Source: Streptomyces liliifuscus (GTDB taxonomy: Bacteria; Actinomycetota; Actinomycetes; Streptomycetales; Streptomycetaceae). Taken from it: a stretch of DNA of 64,000 bases. The stretch lies in the NCBI RefSeq assembly GCF_016598615.1, contig NZ_CP066831.1, positions 5,518,001 to 5,582,000 of the forward strand. Reading direction: 5' to 3'. The notes under the pieces were generated by a model. It made no database searches. It had not been told where the DNA came from and saw only the letters and a program-made list of their open reading frames with translations. The position numbers and the translations under genes were made by a program. Below, in pieces: positions 15,796 through 24,051 of this stretch (position 1 is its first letter; each line of letters starts with the position of its first letter).

Positions 15796-17342
15796 GCGAC
15801 CTCGGCCACGACCCGACGGACAGCCATGACCCGACGGACAACCACGACCCCAAGCCCTCCCCGCCGGACAACCAAGACCGCCCGGGCAACCGTGACCGCG
15901 GCCCGACCCCGATCGCTGCCCCGGCCGCTGCTCCAGTCGGCGCCCCAGTCGGCGCCCCAGCCAGTGCGCCGATCGGCGCGCCGGCGAGCACCCCCGACCA
16001 CCACCGGACGAGCAGCCCCGGCCGGGACCGGACGCGCGACCTCGGTCGGGAGCGGCTGGCCGGGCGGATAAGCCGGTTCGACCGGAAGCAGCGCGTCGAC
16101 CGGACCCTCGCGCACGCCATCATGCGCGTCACCGGCGAGGCGCTCGGCCCGTACCAGAGCGCCGTGATCCGCATAGGCTTCGCCGGGACCTGGCTGCTGT
16201 TCCTGCTGCGGGAATTCCCGCACCGGGAGGAGATGTACGGGCCCGACGGCCCCTGGAGCTGGGATCTCGCCCAGCAGCTCATCGCGAACAACCACGCCTT
16301 CACGGCCCTGATGTGGGCCGACGGCCAGGTCTGGTTCGGGATCGTCTACGCGTTCGCCGTACTGTCCAGCCTTCTGCTGATGCTCGGCTGGCGCACCCGG
16401 ACCATGTCCGTGCTCTTCATGGTCGGCGTGCTCTCCCTGCAGAACCGCAGCATCTTCATGGGGGACGGCGGCGACAACGTCATCCACCTCATGGCGATCT
16501 ACCTCGTGCTCACGCGCTGCGGCCGGGTCTGGTCGCTGGACGAGCGGCGGGAGCGCCGGGCCCGGGAGGCACGCGCGCGTGGAGCATGGGTCGGCCCGGA
16601 CAGGGCCGGTCCCGCCCTCTGGACGGTGCTCGGCCTCGTGCTGGCCGCGGCCACGCTCGCGGGGAAGATCGACGGCGGCTTTCTCGGCGGCTGGCGGGCC
16701 GTCTACTGGGGGCTGTGGGCCGTACAGGGCCTGTGGTGGCTGGCCGGACGGTACGGCCGGAGCGTCCAGCCCCGCATCCTCCTCGACGTGGTCGCCAACC
16801 TCGTCCACAACGCCGCCCTCTTCGTGATCATGGCCGAGGCGTGTCTGATCTACGCGACCGCCGGCTGGTACAAGATCCAGGGTTCGCGCTGGCAGGACGG
16901 CACCGCCGTCTACTACCCCCTCCACCTGGACTACTTCTCCCCCTGGCCGGCCCTCTCCGATCTGCTGTCCGCGAGCGGCACACTGATGTTGCTGGTGACG
17001 TACGGGACGGTGATCGTGCAGGTCGCCTTCCCCTTCACGCTGTTCAACCGGCGGGTGAAGAACGTCCTGCTGGCCGCGATGATGACCGAGCACGCCGTGA
17101 TCGCCGTCGTGCTGGGCCTGCCGTTCTTCTCGCTCGCGATGATCGCCGCCGACGCCGTGTTCCTGCCGACGTCCTTCCTGCGCCGCGTGGGCGGATGGGT
17201 GGCACGCGCGCGTGGAGGGCTGTTTTCGCGTCTGGGCCGTACGCGTACGCTCCCGGGGCTCCGCAAGGAGCCCCCGCGCCCCCCGGAGACGGCCGAGACC
17301 GCAGAGACGGCCGAGCACCCGCACGTAGGCTTCACGGCATGA
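15792..17342 (+). CDS. HTTM-domain integral membrane protein
   Basis: This 516-residue protein has a Pro/Ala-rich N-terminus (about 1-90) with GAP repeats. It is followed by several hydrophobic helices from about residue 120 to 475, including GFAGTWLLFLLREFPHREEM, FLGGWRAVYWGLWAVQG and AGWYKIQGSRWQDG. The last of these is typical of HTTM proteins, which share a membrane fold with vitamin-K-dependent gamma-carboxylase. Whether it has any carboxylase activity is unknown. It is coupled at both ends by 4-nt overlaps to DUF5819 upstream and the SpoU methylase downstream. Confidence 0.85.
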   Translation: MSDLGHDPTDSHDPTDNHDPKPSPPDNQDRPGNRDRGPTPIAAPAAAPVGAPVGAPASAPIGAPASTPDHHRTSSPGRDRTRDLGRERLAGRISRFDRKQRVDRTLAHAIMRVTGEALGPYQSAVIRIGFAGTWLLFLLREFPHREEMYGPDGPWSWDLAQQLIANNHAFTALMWADGQVWFGIVYAFAVLSSLLLMLGWRTRTMSVLFMVGVLSLQNRSIFMGDGGDNVIHLMAIYLVLTRCGRVWSLDERRERRAREARARGAWVGPDRAGPALWTVLGLVLAAATLAGKIDGGFLGGWRAVYWGLWAVQGLWWLAGRYGRSVQPRILLDVVANLVHNAALFVIMAEACLIYATAGWYKIQGSRWQDGTAVYYPLHLDYFSPWPALSDLLSASGTLMLLVTYGTVIVQVAFPFTLFNRRVKNVLLAAMMTEHAVIAVVLGLPFFSLAMIAADAVFLPTSFLRRVGGWVARARGGLFSRLGRTRTLPGLRKEPPRPPETAETAETAEHPHVGFTA

Positions 17343-18145
17343 CGGACGACCCCCACGACCTCGACCCCGTCGACCCACGCGACCCCGAGCCACGCGACCT
17401 CGACCCACGCGACCTCGACCCCGTGAGCGCCTGGCACCGGCTCGCCGGCACCTCCGTGCTGCTCGACGGCTTCCACGCCCTCAAGCACGCCGTGCGCTTC
17501 CGGGCCGAGATCCCGGTGGCCGTCACCGCCGACCGACAGGCCGCGCTCGCCCTGGCCGACGACCTGGCCCCGGACGTACGGGACACACTGGACGCCCTCC
17601 TGACGGAGGTCCCGCGGGCCGCGTACGAAGCGCTCGTCGCCCGCCCGCACCCCACCGCCGTGGCCGCCCTGGCGGTACGGCCCGAGCGTGCCGCCAACCT
17701 GCGGGCGCTGGCCCGCACGCCCCGCGGCGCGCCCGTGGTCGTCCTCGACCAGCCGCGCAACCTCGGCAACGCGGGGGCCGTGATCCGGCTCGCGGCCGGT
17801 TTCGGCGCGACGGGGGTCGTCACGACCGGCACGCTCGATCCGTGGCATCCCACGGTGGTGCGCGCCGGGGCGGGCCTGCACTTCGCCACGGCCGTCGAGC
17901 GGCTGACCGTGGACGAGCTGCCCGCCGGGCCGGTGTTCGCCCTCGACCCCGAGGGCGAGGACATCCGGTCGCTGAAGCTCCCGGACGATGCCGTCCTCGC
18001 CTTCGGCTCCGAGCGGAGCGGGTTGTCCGGTGAACTGCGCGCCCGCACGGACCACTTGGTCTCGCTGCCGATGCGGCCCCAGGTGTCCAGCTACAACCTC
18101 GCCACCAGCGTGGCGATGACGCTGTTCCACTGGAGTGCCTCGTAG
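17339..18145 (+). CDS. SpoU/TrmH-family RNA 2'-O-methyltransferase
   Basis: A 268-residue SPOUT methyltransferase that uses S-adenosylmethionine to methylate a ribose in tRNA or rRNA. The three SpoU motifs are clear: NLGNAGAVIRLAAGFGA, LAFGSERSGLSGE and LPMRPQVSSYNLATSVAMTLF. The first 30 residues are an odd Asp/Pro repeat (DLDP, DPRD), encoded by a short direct DNA repeat, and unlike the usual substrate-binding N-domain. The ATG at 17339 overlaps the HTTM stop (ATGA); alternative starts further in would remove the repeat. The RNA target is unknown. Confidence 0.88.
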   Translation: MTDDPHDLDPVDPRDPEPRDLDPRDLDPVSAWHRLAGTSVLLDGFHALKHAVRFRAEIPVAVTADRQAALALADDLAPDVRDTLDALLTEVPRAAYEALVARPHPTAVAALAVRPERAANLRALARTPRGAPVVVLDQPRNLGNAGAVIRLAAGFGATGVVTTGTLDPWHPTVVRAGAGLHFATAVERLTVDELPAGPVFALDPEGEDIRSLKLPDDAVLAFGSERSGLSGELRARTDHLVSLPMRPQVSSYNLATSVAMTLFHWSAS

Positions 18146-18170
18146 GCACGGGGCGCCCCATCAGGGGCGC
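18135..18170 (+). terminator. Double hairpin after SpoU gene
   Basis: GTGCCT/AGGCAC (18135-18149) contains the stop codon, and GCGCCCC/GGGGCGC (18153-18170) overlaps the dispersed repeat element. It is a likely terminator between convergent genes. Confidence 0.55.
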
Positions 18171-18192
18171 GGGGAACTGCGCGACCAGCCAC
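18163..18192 (+). repeat. Dispersed intergenic repeat (AGGGGCGCGGGGAACTGCGC family)
   Basis: One copy of a Streptomyces-type element reading AGGGGCGCGGGGAACTGCGC then GACCAGCCAC. Other copies are at 43398-43425, 43440-43496, 48652-48713, 52698-52726 and 63565-63590, all between genes and mostly at 3' ends. Confidence 0.8.
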
Positions 18193-18235
18193 AATGGTCC
18201 GCAGCCGCAGGACGTCCCGCGCCCCGGCGAAATCC

Positions 18236-19927
18236 TCACGCCTCCCTGCGAACCTCCACCACGCGGAAGCGGTTGGCCACGAACGCCCCGTCGCACAGCG
18301 CGGCGTTCGCCGCCGGGTTGCCGCCCGACCCGTGGAAGTCCGAGAACGCGGCGGTCTGGTTGACGTAGACCCCGCCGGTCAGGTTGAGCGAGAGCTGGGC
18401 GCACTCCTCCAGGCAGGCCTCCTGGACGGCCTCCTCGACCTCCTCCGAGGTCGTGTACGCGCCCACCGTCATCGCGCCCTTGTTGGCGATGGTCCGCCGC
18501 AGCAGTGCCACGGCGTCCGCCGCCGAGTCGACCGCGACCGCGAAGGAGACGGGGCCGAAGCACTCGTTCATGAACGCGGCCTGGTCGTCCGGCTTGGCGC
18601 CGTCCAGCTTCACGATCACCGGGGTGCGTACGACCGCGTCGGGGAAGTCGGGGTTGGCGATCTCCCGTGAGGCGAGGGCGACTTCGCCGAGGCCCGCGGC
18701 CGCCTCCAGGCGGGCCTTCACATCCGGGTTCACGATCGCGCCCAGCAGGCCGTTCGCCCGGGCGTCGTCCCCGAGGAGTCCGCCGACCGACCTGGCGAGG
18801 TCGGCGACCACCTCGTCGTACGTCCTGGGGCCCTCCTCCGTACGGATGCCGTCGCGGGGGATCAGGAGGTTCTGCGGGGTCGTGCACATCTGGCCGCTGT
18901 AGAGGGACAAGGAGAATGCGAGGTTCGACAGCATTCCCTTGTAGTTGTCGGTCGACTCCACGAGCACCGTGTTGACGCCGGCCTTCTCCGTGTAGACCTG
19001 CGCCTGGCGGGCGTTGGCCTCCAGCCAGTCGCCGAACGCCGTCGAGCCCGTGTAGTCGATGATCCGGATCTCCGGGCGTGTCGCCAGGGTCTTGGCGATG
19101 CCCTCGCCCGCCCGCTCGGCGGCCAGCGCTACCAGGTTCGGGTCGAAGCCGGCCTCGGCGAGCACCTCGCGGGCCACCTGGACGGTGAGCGCGAGCGGCA
19201 GCACCGCGCGCGGGTGGGGCTTCACGAGGACCGCGTTGCCCGTGGCAAGGGAGGCGAACAGGCCCGGATAGCCGTTCCACGTCGGGAAGGTGTTGCAGCC
19301 GATCACCAGCGCGACACCGCGCGGCACCGGCGTGAACCGCTTGGTCAGCGCGATCGGGTCGCGCTTGCCCTGGGGCTTCGTCCACTCGGCGTCGTCGGGG
19401 GTGCGGACCTGCTCCACGTACGCGTACGCCACCGCCTCCAGGCCGCGGTCCTGCGCGTGCGGGCCGCCCGCCTGGAACGCCATCATGAAGGCCTGGCCGC
19501 TGGTGTGCATGACCGCGTGCGCGAACTCGTGGGTGCGGTCGCTGATCCGCTTGAGGATCTCCAGACACACCACCGCGCGCATCTCCGCGCCGGCGTCGCG
19601 CCACGCGCGCTGCCCCGCGCGCATGGCGGGCAGCAGGGTGTCGACGTCCGCGTGCGGGTACGTGACGCCCAACTCGATTCCGTACGGCGAGACCTCGCCG
19701 CCCACCCAGTCGTCGGTGCCGGGCTGGCCGAGGTCGAGGCGGCCGCCCAGGAGGGCGTCGAAGGCGGCCTTGCCCGCCGCCATGTCCAGGCTGCCGTTCT
19801 CCCCGTACGCCTTGGGGTGTTCGGGGTGTGGCGACCAGTACGCGCGCGTGCGGATCGCTTCCAGCGCCTGGTCGAGGGTGGGCCGGTGCTGTGCGATCAG
19901 CTGGTGCGCGGTGAGTTCGGCGGCCAT
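18236..19927 (-). CDS. paaN: Phenylacetic acid degradation protein PaaN (aldehyde dehydrogenase family)
   Basis: This 563-residue ALDH-superfamily enzyme matches the longer PaaN family (MAAELTAHQLIAQHRPTLDQ at the start). Features are the NAD-binding region PVPRGVALVIGCNTFPTWNG, IIDYTGSTAFGDWL, YTEKAGVNTVLVES, and the active-site segment LYSGQMCTTPQN with the nucleophilic cysteine. PaaN is linked to oxidation of the ring-cleavage product of phenylacetyl-CoA. It is divergent from the 3-hydroxyacyl-CoA dehydrogenase gene, another step of the same pathway, and shares with it the operator at 20007. The hydratase domain of PaaZ is not present. Confidence 0.9.
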   Translation of the reverse strand: MAAELTAHQLIAQHRPTLDQALEAIRTRAYWSPHPEHPKAYGENGSLDMAAGKAAFDALLGGRLDLGQPGTDDWVGGEVSPYGIELGVTYPHADVDTLLPAMRAGQRAWRDAGAEMRAVVCLEILKRISDRTHEFAHAVMHTSGQAFMMAFQAGGPHAQDRGLEAVAYAYVEQVRTPDDAEWTKPQGKRDPIALTKRFTPVPRGVALVIGCNTFPTWNGYPGLFASLATGNAVLVKPHPRAVLPLALTVQVAREVLAEAGFDPNLVALAAERAGEGIAKTLATRPEIRIIDYTGSTAFGDWLEANARQAQVYTEKAGVNTVLVESTDNYKGMLSNLAFSLSLYSGQMCTTPQNLLIPRDGIRTEEGPRTYDEVVADLARSVGGLLGDDARANGLLGAIVNPDVKARLEAAAGLGEVALASREIANPDFPDAVVRTPVIVKLDGAKPDDQAAFMNECFGPVSFAVAVDSAADAVALLRRTIANKGAMTVGAYTTSEEVEEAVQEACLEECAQLSLNLTGGVYVNQTAAFSDFHGSGGNPAANAALCDGAFVANRFRVVEVRREA

Positions 19928-20006
19928 GAGGGACCAACTCCTCGTCTCATGAGCTCTCCGTCGAGCTCACGACCTGGGCAGAAACGGGCGGACAGAGTTA
20001 GAGTAA

Positions 20007-20022
20007 CCGAACGATCGGTCGG
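20007..20022. promoter_or_regulatory. TetR-type operator CCGAACGATCGGTCGG (paaN / hydroxyacyl-CoA dehydrogenase)
   Basis: A near-perfect palindrome in the 148-nt divergent promoter region. With its preceding base it contains ACCGAACGATCGGT, which fits ACCGNNCGNNCGGT, the core I recall for the TetR regulator PaaR of phenylacetate catabolism. The TetR gene at 21587 is the natural candidate to bind it. Confidence 0.7.
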
Positions 20023-20043
20023 GACAAGGGGGTCCGCTGAACC

Positions 20044-20052
20044 TGTGGACAA
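20044..20052 (-). promoter_or_regulatory. DnaA box TTGTCCACA
   Basis: TGTGGACAA on the plus strand, an exact Streptomyces-type box, 24 nt before the dehydrogenase start. Confidence 0.55.
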
Positions 20053-20075
20053 CCCCGTGCGGGAGGATCGCGAGC

Positions 20076-21590
20076 ATGACAGCACTCGACCTCGCCGGCC
20101 CCGTGGCCGTCGTCGGTACCGGCACCATGGGCCAGGGCATCGCCCAGGTCGCGCTCGTCGCGGGCCACCCCGTACGGCTGTACGACGCCGTGCCGGGCCG
20201 TGCCGGGGCCGCGGCCGACGCGATCGCCGCACGCCTCGACCGGCTCGTCGAGAAGGACCGGCTGACCGGCGCCGAACGGGACGCCGCCCGCGCGCGTCTG
20301 CGCCCCGCCGAGAGCCTCGCCGAACTCGCCGACTCCGGGCTGGTCGTCGAAGCCGTCCTGGAGCGCCTGGACGTCAAACAGCAGCTGCTGCGCGAGCTGG
20401 AGGACGTCGTCGACGACGACTGTCTGCTCGCCACGAACACCTCCTCCCTGTCGGTGACCGCGATCGGCGGCGCCCTGCGCAATCCCGGCCGTTTCGTGGG
20501 GCTGCACTTCTTCAACCCCGCGCCGCTGCTGCCGCTCGTGGAGGTCGTCTCCGGGTTCGCGACCGACGTCACGTCGGCCACGCGCGCGTACGAGATGGCC
20601 CGCGCCTGGGGGAAGACCCCGGTCGCCTGCGCCGACACCCCGGGCTTCATCGTCAACCGCATCGCGCGGCCCTTCTACGCCGAGGCCTTCGCGGTCTACG
20701 AGGCCCAGGCCGCCGACCCCGCCACGATCGACGCGGTCCTGCGCGAGTCGGGGGGCTTCCGGATGGGCGCCTTCGAACTGACCGATCTCATCGGCCAGGA
20801 CGTCAACGAGTCCGTCACGCGCTCCGTGTGGGAGGCCTTCTTCCAGGACGTGCGGTTCACGCCCTCGCTGGCCCAGCGCAGGCTCGTCGAGTCGGGCCGC
20901 CACGGCCGCAAGTCGGGGCACGGCTGGTACGACTACGGGGACGAGGGCGAGCGTCCCGAGCCGCACACCGCGGAGAAGGTCCAGCCGCCCGCGTACGTCG
21001 TCGCCGAGGGCGATCTGGGCCCGGCGTCCGAGCTGCTCGCGCTGATCCGCGAGGCGGGCATCCAGGTCCGCGAGGACGAGGAGGACCACGGCACCCGGCT
21101 GGTGCTGCCGAGCGGCGGTCAGCTGGCCCTCGCGGACGGCCAGACCGCCGTCGAGTTCCGTGACGTCGTCTACTTCGACCTGGCGCTCGACTACCGCCGG
21201 GCGACCAGGATCGCCCTGTCCCACTCGCAGGACACCCAGACCCAGACTCTCGCCGAGGCCACCGGGCTCTTCCAGGCGCTCGGCAAGGACGTCAGCGTCA
21301 TCGGGGACGTGCCCGGCCTGATCGTCGCCCGCACGGTGGCCCGCATCGTCGACCTGGCGCACGACGCCGTCGCCAAGGGAGTGGCCACCGAGGAGGACAT
21401 CGACACGGCGATGCGCCTGGGCGTCAACTACCCCCTGGGGCCCTTCGAATGGAGCCGCAGGCTGGGCAGGAGCTGGGCCTACGACGTCCTGGACGACCTG
21501 CACATGCGCGACCCTTCGGGGCGTTACGCGCCGTCCCTCGCGCTCTACCGCCACGCGTACGCCTCGGAGAAGCGGGAGGGCACCCCATGA
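20076..21590 (+). CDS. paaH: 3-hydroxyacyl-CoA dehydrogenase (PaaH-like)
   Basis: This 504-residue NAD-dependent enzyme oxidises 3-hydroxyacyl-CoA to 3-oxoacyl-CoA. Rossmann fold: VAVVGTGTMGQGIAQVALVAGHPVRL at residues 10-35. The signature LVGLHFFNPAP-like FVGLHFFNPAPLLPLVEVV carries the catalytic His; ADTPGFIVNRI follows. It has two C-terminal dehydrogenase domains (about 185-280 and 410-500), the long PaaH arrangement. GGAGG lies 10 nt before the ATG. The stop overlaps the TetR start (ATGA). Its place beside paaN suggests the phenylacetate pathway, but general beta-oxidation is possible. Confidence 0.9.
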   Translation: MTALDLAGPVAVVGTGTMGQGIAQVALVAGHPVRLYDAVPGRAGAAADAIAARLDRLVEKDRLTGAERDAARARLRPAESLAELADSGLVVEAVLERLDVKQQLLRELEDVVDDDCLLATNTSSLSVTAIGGALRNPGRFVGLHFFNPAPLLPLVEVVSGFATDVTSATRAYEMARAWGKTPVACADTPGFIVNRIARPFYAEAFAVYEAQAADPATIDAVLRESGGFRMGAFELTDLIGQDVNESVTRSVWEAFFQDVRFTPSLAQRRLVESGRHGRKSGHGWYDYGDEGERPEPHTAEKVQPPAYVVAEGDLGPASELLALIREAGIQVREDEEDHGTRLVLPSGGQLALADGQTAVEFRDVVYFDLALDYRRATRIALSHSQDTQTQTLAEATGLFQALGKDVSVIGDVPGLIVARTVARIVDLAHDAVAKGVATEEDIDTAMRLGVNYPLGPFEWSRRLGRSWAYDVLDDLHMRDPSGRYAPSLALYRHAYASEKREGTP

Positions 21591-22177
21591 CCACCGCCAA
21601 GCGCGACACCTACACCCCGGAGACGCTGCTCTCCGTGGCCGTGCGGGTCTTCAACGAGCGCGGCTACGACGGCACCTCCATGGAGCACCTCTCCAAGGCG
21701 GCGGGCATCTCCAAGTCGTCGATCTACCATCACGTCACGGGCAAGGAGGAGCTGCTGCGCCGGGCCGTCAGCCGGGCGCTCGACGGCCTCTTCGGGATCC
21801 TGGACGAGGAGCACGCGCGCGTGGGGCGTGCCGTGGAGCGCCTGGAGTACGTCACCCGGCGCATGGTCGAGGTCCTCACCGCCGAGCTGCCGTACGTGAC
21901 GCTGCTGCTGCGCGTGCGCGGCAACACCGACGCGGAGCGATGGGCCCTGGAGCGGCGCCGGGACTTCGACCACCGGGTGGCCGAGCTCCTGAGGGCCGCG
22001 GCCGCCGACGGGGACGTACGCGTCGACGTGGAGTTCCGGCTCGCGACGCGGCTGGTCTTCGGGATGATCAACTCGATCGTGGAGTGGTACCGCCCCGACG
22101 GGCGGGGCATGGGCGAGCGCGAGGTCGCCGACGCGGTGGTGCGGCTGGTCTTCGGAGGGCTCCGGCAGGAGGACTGA
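21587..22177 (+). CDS. TetR-family transcriptional regulator (PaaR-like candidate)
   Basis: A 196-residue regulator with N-terminal helix-turn-helix (LLSVAVRVFNERGYDGTSME, LSKAAGISKSSIYHHVTGKEEL) and a ligand-binding helical C-domain. It is co-transcribed with the 3-hydroxyacyl-CoA dehydrogenase through a 4-nt ATGA overlap. It is the best candidate to bind the CCGA(A/C)CGATCGGTCGG sites at 14630, 20007 and 22817. By analogy with PaaR, an acyl-CoA such as phenylacetyl-CoA would release it; that is inference. Confidence 0.88.
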   Translation: MTTAKRDTYTPETLLSVAVRVFNERGYDGTSMEHLSKAAGISKSSIYHHVTGKEELLRRAVSRALDGLFGILDEEHARVGRAVERLEYVTRRMVEVLTAELPYVTLLLRVRGNTDAERWALERRRDFDHRVAELLRAAAADGDVRVDVEFRLATRLVFGMINSIVEWYRPDGRGMGEREVADAVVRLVFGGLRQED

Positions 22178-22213
22178 GGCACAGAAGGAGCCCGAAGCCT
22201 CCAGAGACGCAGG

Positions 22214-22714
22214 TCACCCCTGCGGCTCCAGGTCCTCCTCCTCGAACACCAGCAGGGTCCTTGTGCTGAGCACCTCGGGGATGGCCTGGAGCCGGGTGAG
22301 CACCAGCTCGCGCAGCGCCCTGTTGTCGGGCGTGTGCACCAGCAGGAGGACGTCGAAGTCCCCGCCCACCAGAGCGATGTGGGAGGCCCCCGGGAGCGCC
22401 GTCAGCTGCTCGCGCACGGTGCGCCAGGAGTTCTGCACGATCTTGAGGGTGATGTACGCCGAGGTGCTGTGCCCCGCGCGCTCGTGGTTGACGCGGGCAC
22501 CGAAGCCGCGGATCACACCGTCCTCGATGAGGCGGTTGATGCGCGCGTAGGCGTTCGCGCGCGACACGTGGACGCGCTCGGCCACGGACCGTATCGAGGC
22601 GCGGCCGTCCGCCTGGAGCATCTGGAGGATGTCCTGATCGATGGCGTCCAGCGGGCGCGGCGGCGGCAGGGAGGATCCCGCCTCCGGCCCCTCGGCCATT
22701 TGTTCAGGTGCCAT
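22214..22714 (-). CDS. bkdR: Lrp/AsnC-family regulator (BkdR-like)
   Basis: This 166-residue regulator has an N-terminal HTH (LDAIDQDILQMLQADGRASI, VAERVHVSRANAYARINRL) and a C-terminal RAM ligand/oligomerisation domain (HIALVGGDFDVLLLVHTPDN). The ATG at 22714 is preferred over ATG 22735, because GGGAGGCGGGGGG sits right before it and the upstream ATG lies inside an inverted repeat. It is divergent from bkdABC. Lrp-type BkdR proteins control bkd operons in Pseudomonas and Streptomyces, with branched-chain amino acids as signals. Confidence 0.88.
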   Translation of the reverse strand: MAPEQMAEGPEAGSSLPPPRPLDAIDQDILQMLQADGRASIRSVAERVHVSRANAYARINRLIEDGVIRGFGARVNHERAGHSTSAYITLKIVQNSWRTVREQLTALPGASHIALVGGDFDVLLLVHTPDNRALRELVLTRLQAIPEVLSTRTLLVFEEEDLEPQG

Positions 22715-22733
22715 GTCCCCCCGCCTCCCTACC

Positions 22734-22752
22734 ATGGACGTACTGCGTCCAT
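22734..22752. promoter_or_regulatory. Inverted repeat ATGGACG-N5-CGTCCAT
   Basis: A perfect 7-bp inverted repeat right before the Lrp gene. Together with the next inverted repeat it is a plausible autoregulatory site. Confidence 0.5.
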
Positions 22753-22754
22753 CT

Positions 22755-22786
22755 CAGGCTGTGGAGAACCGTTTGTCCACAGCCTG
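22755..22786. promoter_or_regulatory. 11-bp inverted repeat with embedded DnaA box
   Basis: CAGGCTGTGGA (22755-22765) and TCCACAGCCTG (22776-22786) are perfect arms around a 10-nt spacer. The right arm contains TTGTCCACA (22773-22781), an exact DnaA box. It lies between the divergent Lrp and bkdA genes. Confidence 0.55.
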
Positions 22787-22816
22787 GAGGTGCCTGTAGC
22801 CAAAATGTGCCGACGA

Positions 22817-22832
22817 CCGAACAATCGGTAGG
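22817..22832. promoter_or_regulatory. TetR-type operator CCGAACAATCGGTAGG (bkdA promoter)
   Basis: Matches the 20007 site at 14 of 16 positions, with the ACCG...CGGT outer bases kept. It lies 56 nt before the bkdA start. Confidence 0.55.
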
Positions 22833-22887
22833 TGAGGCGCGTCACTCTCGGCACGTCTCTCGAAGCCGCCCACGAGGAGGTGCCGAC

Positions 22888-24051
22888 ATGACGGTCATGG
22901 AGCAGCGAGGCGCATACCGGCCGACCCCGCCGCCCGCCTGGCAGCCCCGCACCGACCCCGCGCCGCTGCTGCCCGACGCGCTGCCCCACCGCGTCCTCGG
23001 CACCGAGGCGGCCGAGCGGGTCGATCCGGAGCTCCTGCGCCGGCTGTACGCGCAGCTGGTGCGAGGCCGCCGCTACAACGCGCAGGCCACGGCCCTCACC
23101 AAGCAGGGCCGCCTCGCCGTCTACCCCTCCTCCACCGGCCAGGAGGCCTGCGAGGTCGCCGCCGCGCTCGTCCTCGAAGAGCGAGACTGGCTCTTCCCCA
23201 GCTACCGCGACACGCTCGCCGCCGTCGCCCGGGGCCTCGACCCCGTCCAGGCGCTGACCCTGCTGCGCGGCGACTGGCACACCGGCTACGACCCGCACGA
23301 GCACCGGATTGCGCCCCTGTGCACACCGCTCGCCACCCAGCTCCCGCACGCCGTGGGCCTCGCGCACGCCGCCCGCCTCAAGGGTGACGACGTGGTCGCG
23401 CTCGCCCTGGTCGGCGACGGCGGCACCAGCGAGGGCGACTTCCACGAGGCGCTCAACTTCGCCGCCGTCTGGCAGGCCCCGGTCGTCTTCCTCGTACAGA
23501 ACAACGGCTTCGCGATCTCCGTCCCGCTCGCCAAGCAGACCGCGGCCCCGTCGCTGGCCCACAAGGCCGTCGGCTACGGGATGCCCGGCCGCCTGGTCGA
23601 CGGCAACGACGCAGCCGCCGTGCACGAGGTCCTCAGCGCCGCCGTCGCCCACGCGCGCGCGGGTGGCGGTCCCACGCTCGTGGAGGCGGTCACGTACCGC
23701 ATGGAGGCGCACACGAACGCCGACGACGACAAGCGCTACCGCGGCGACTCCGAGGTCGAGGCCTGGCGCGCGCACGACCCGATCGCCCTCCTGGAGCACG
23801 AGCTGACCGAGCGCGGGCTGCTCGACGAGGCAGGGATGCGCGCCGCGCGCGAGGACGCCGAGGCGATGGCCGCTGACCTGCGCGAGCGCATGAACCAGGA
23901 CCCCGCGCTCGACCCCATGGACCTCTTCGCGCACGTCTATGCCCAGCCCACGACACAACTTCTGGAACAGGAGGCACAGTTGCGGGCCGAGCTGGACGCC
24001 GAGGCGCGCCACCACGAGGGCGGGCACGAGTCGGAAGGGACGGCGCGATGA
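22888..24051 (+). CDS. bkdA: Branched-chain 2-oxoacid dehydrogenase E1 alpha
   Basis: A 387-residue thiamine-diphosphate enzyme subunit that decarboxylates 2-oxoacids from Leu, Ile and Val. The ThDP motif GDGGTSEGDFHEALNFAAVWQ-N-N is visible (ALVGDGGTSEGDF ... LVQNNGFAIS), as is the phosphorylation-loop-like YRMEAHTNADDDKRY. GGAGG lies 7 nt before the ATG. The stop overlaps bkdB by ATGA. The products feed short branched acyl-CoA starters into fatty-acid and polyketide synthesis. Confidence 0.93.
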   Translation: MTVMEQRGAYRPTPPPAWQPRTDPAPLLPDALPHRVLGTEAAERVDPELLRRLYAQLVRGRRYNAQATALTKQGRLAVYPSSTGQEACEVAAALVLEERDWLFPSYRDTLAAVARGLDPVQALTLLRGDWHTGYDPHEHRIAPLCTPLATQLPHAVGLAHAARLKGDDVVALALVGDGGTSEGDFHEALNFAAVWQAPVVFLVQNNGFAISVPLAKQTAAPSLAHKAVGYGMPGRLVDGNDAAAVHEVLSAAVAHARAGGGPTLVEAVTYRMEAHTNADDDKRYRGDSEVEAWRAHDPIALLEHELTERGLLDEAGMRAAREDAEAMAADLRERMNQDPALDPMDLFAHVYAQPTTQLLEQEAQLRAELDAEARHHEGGHESEGTAR

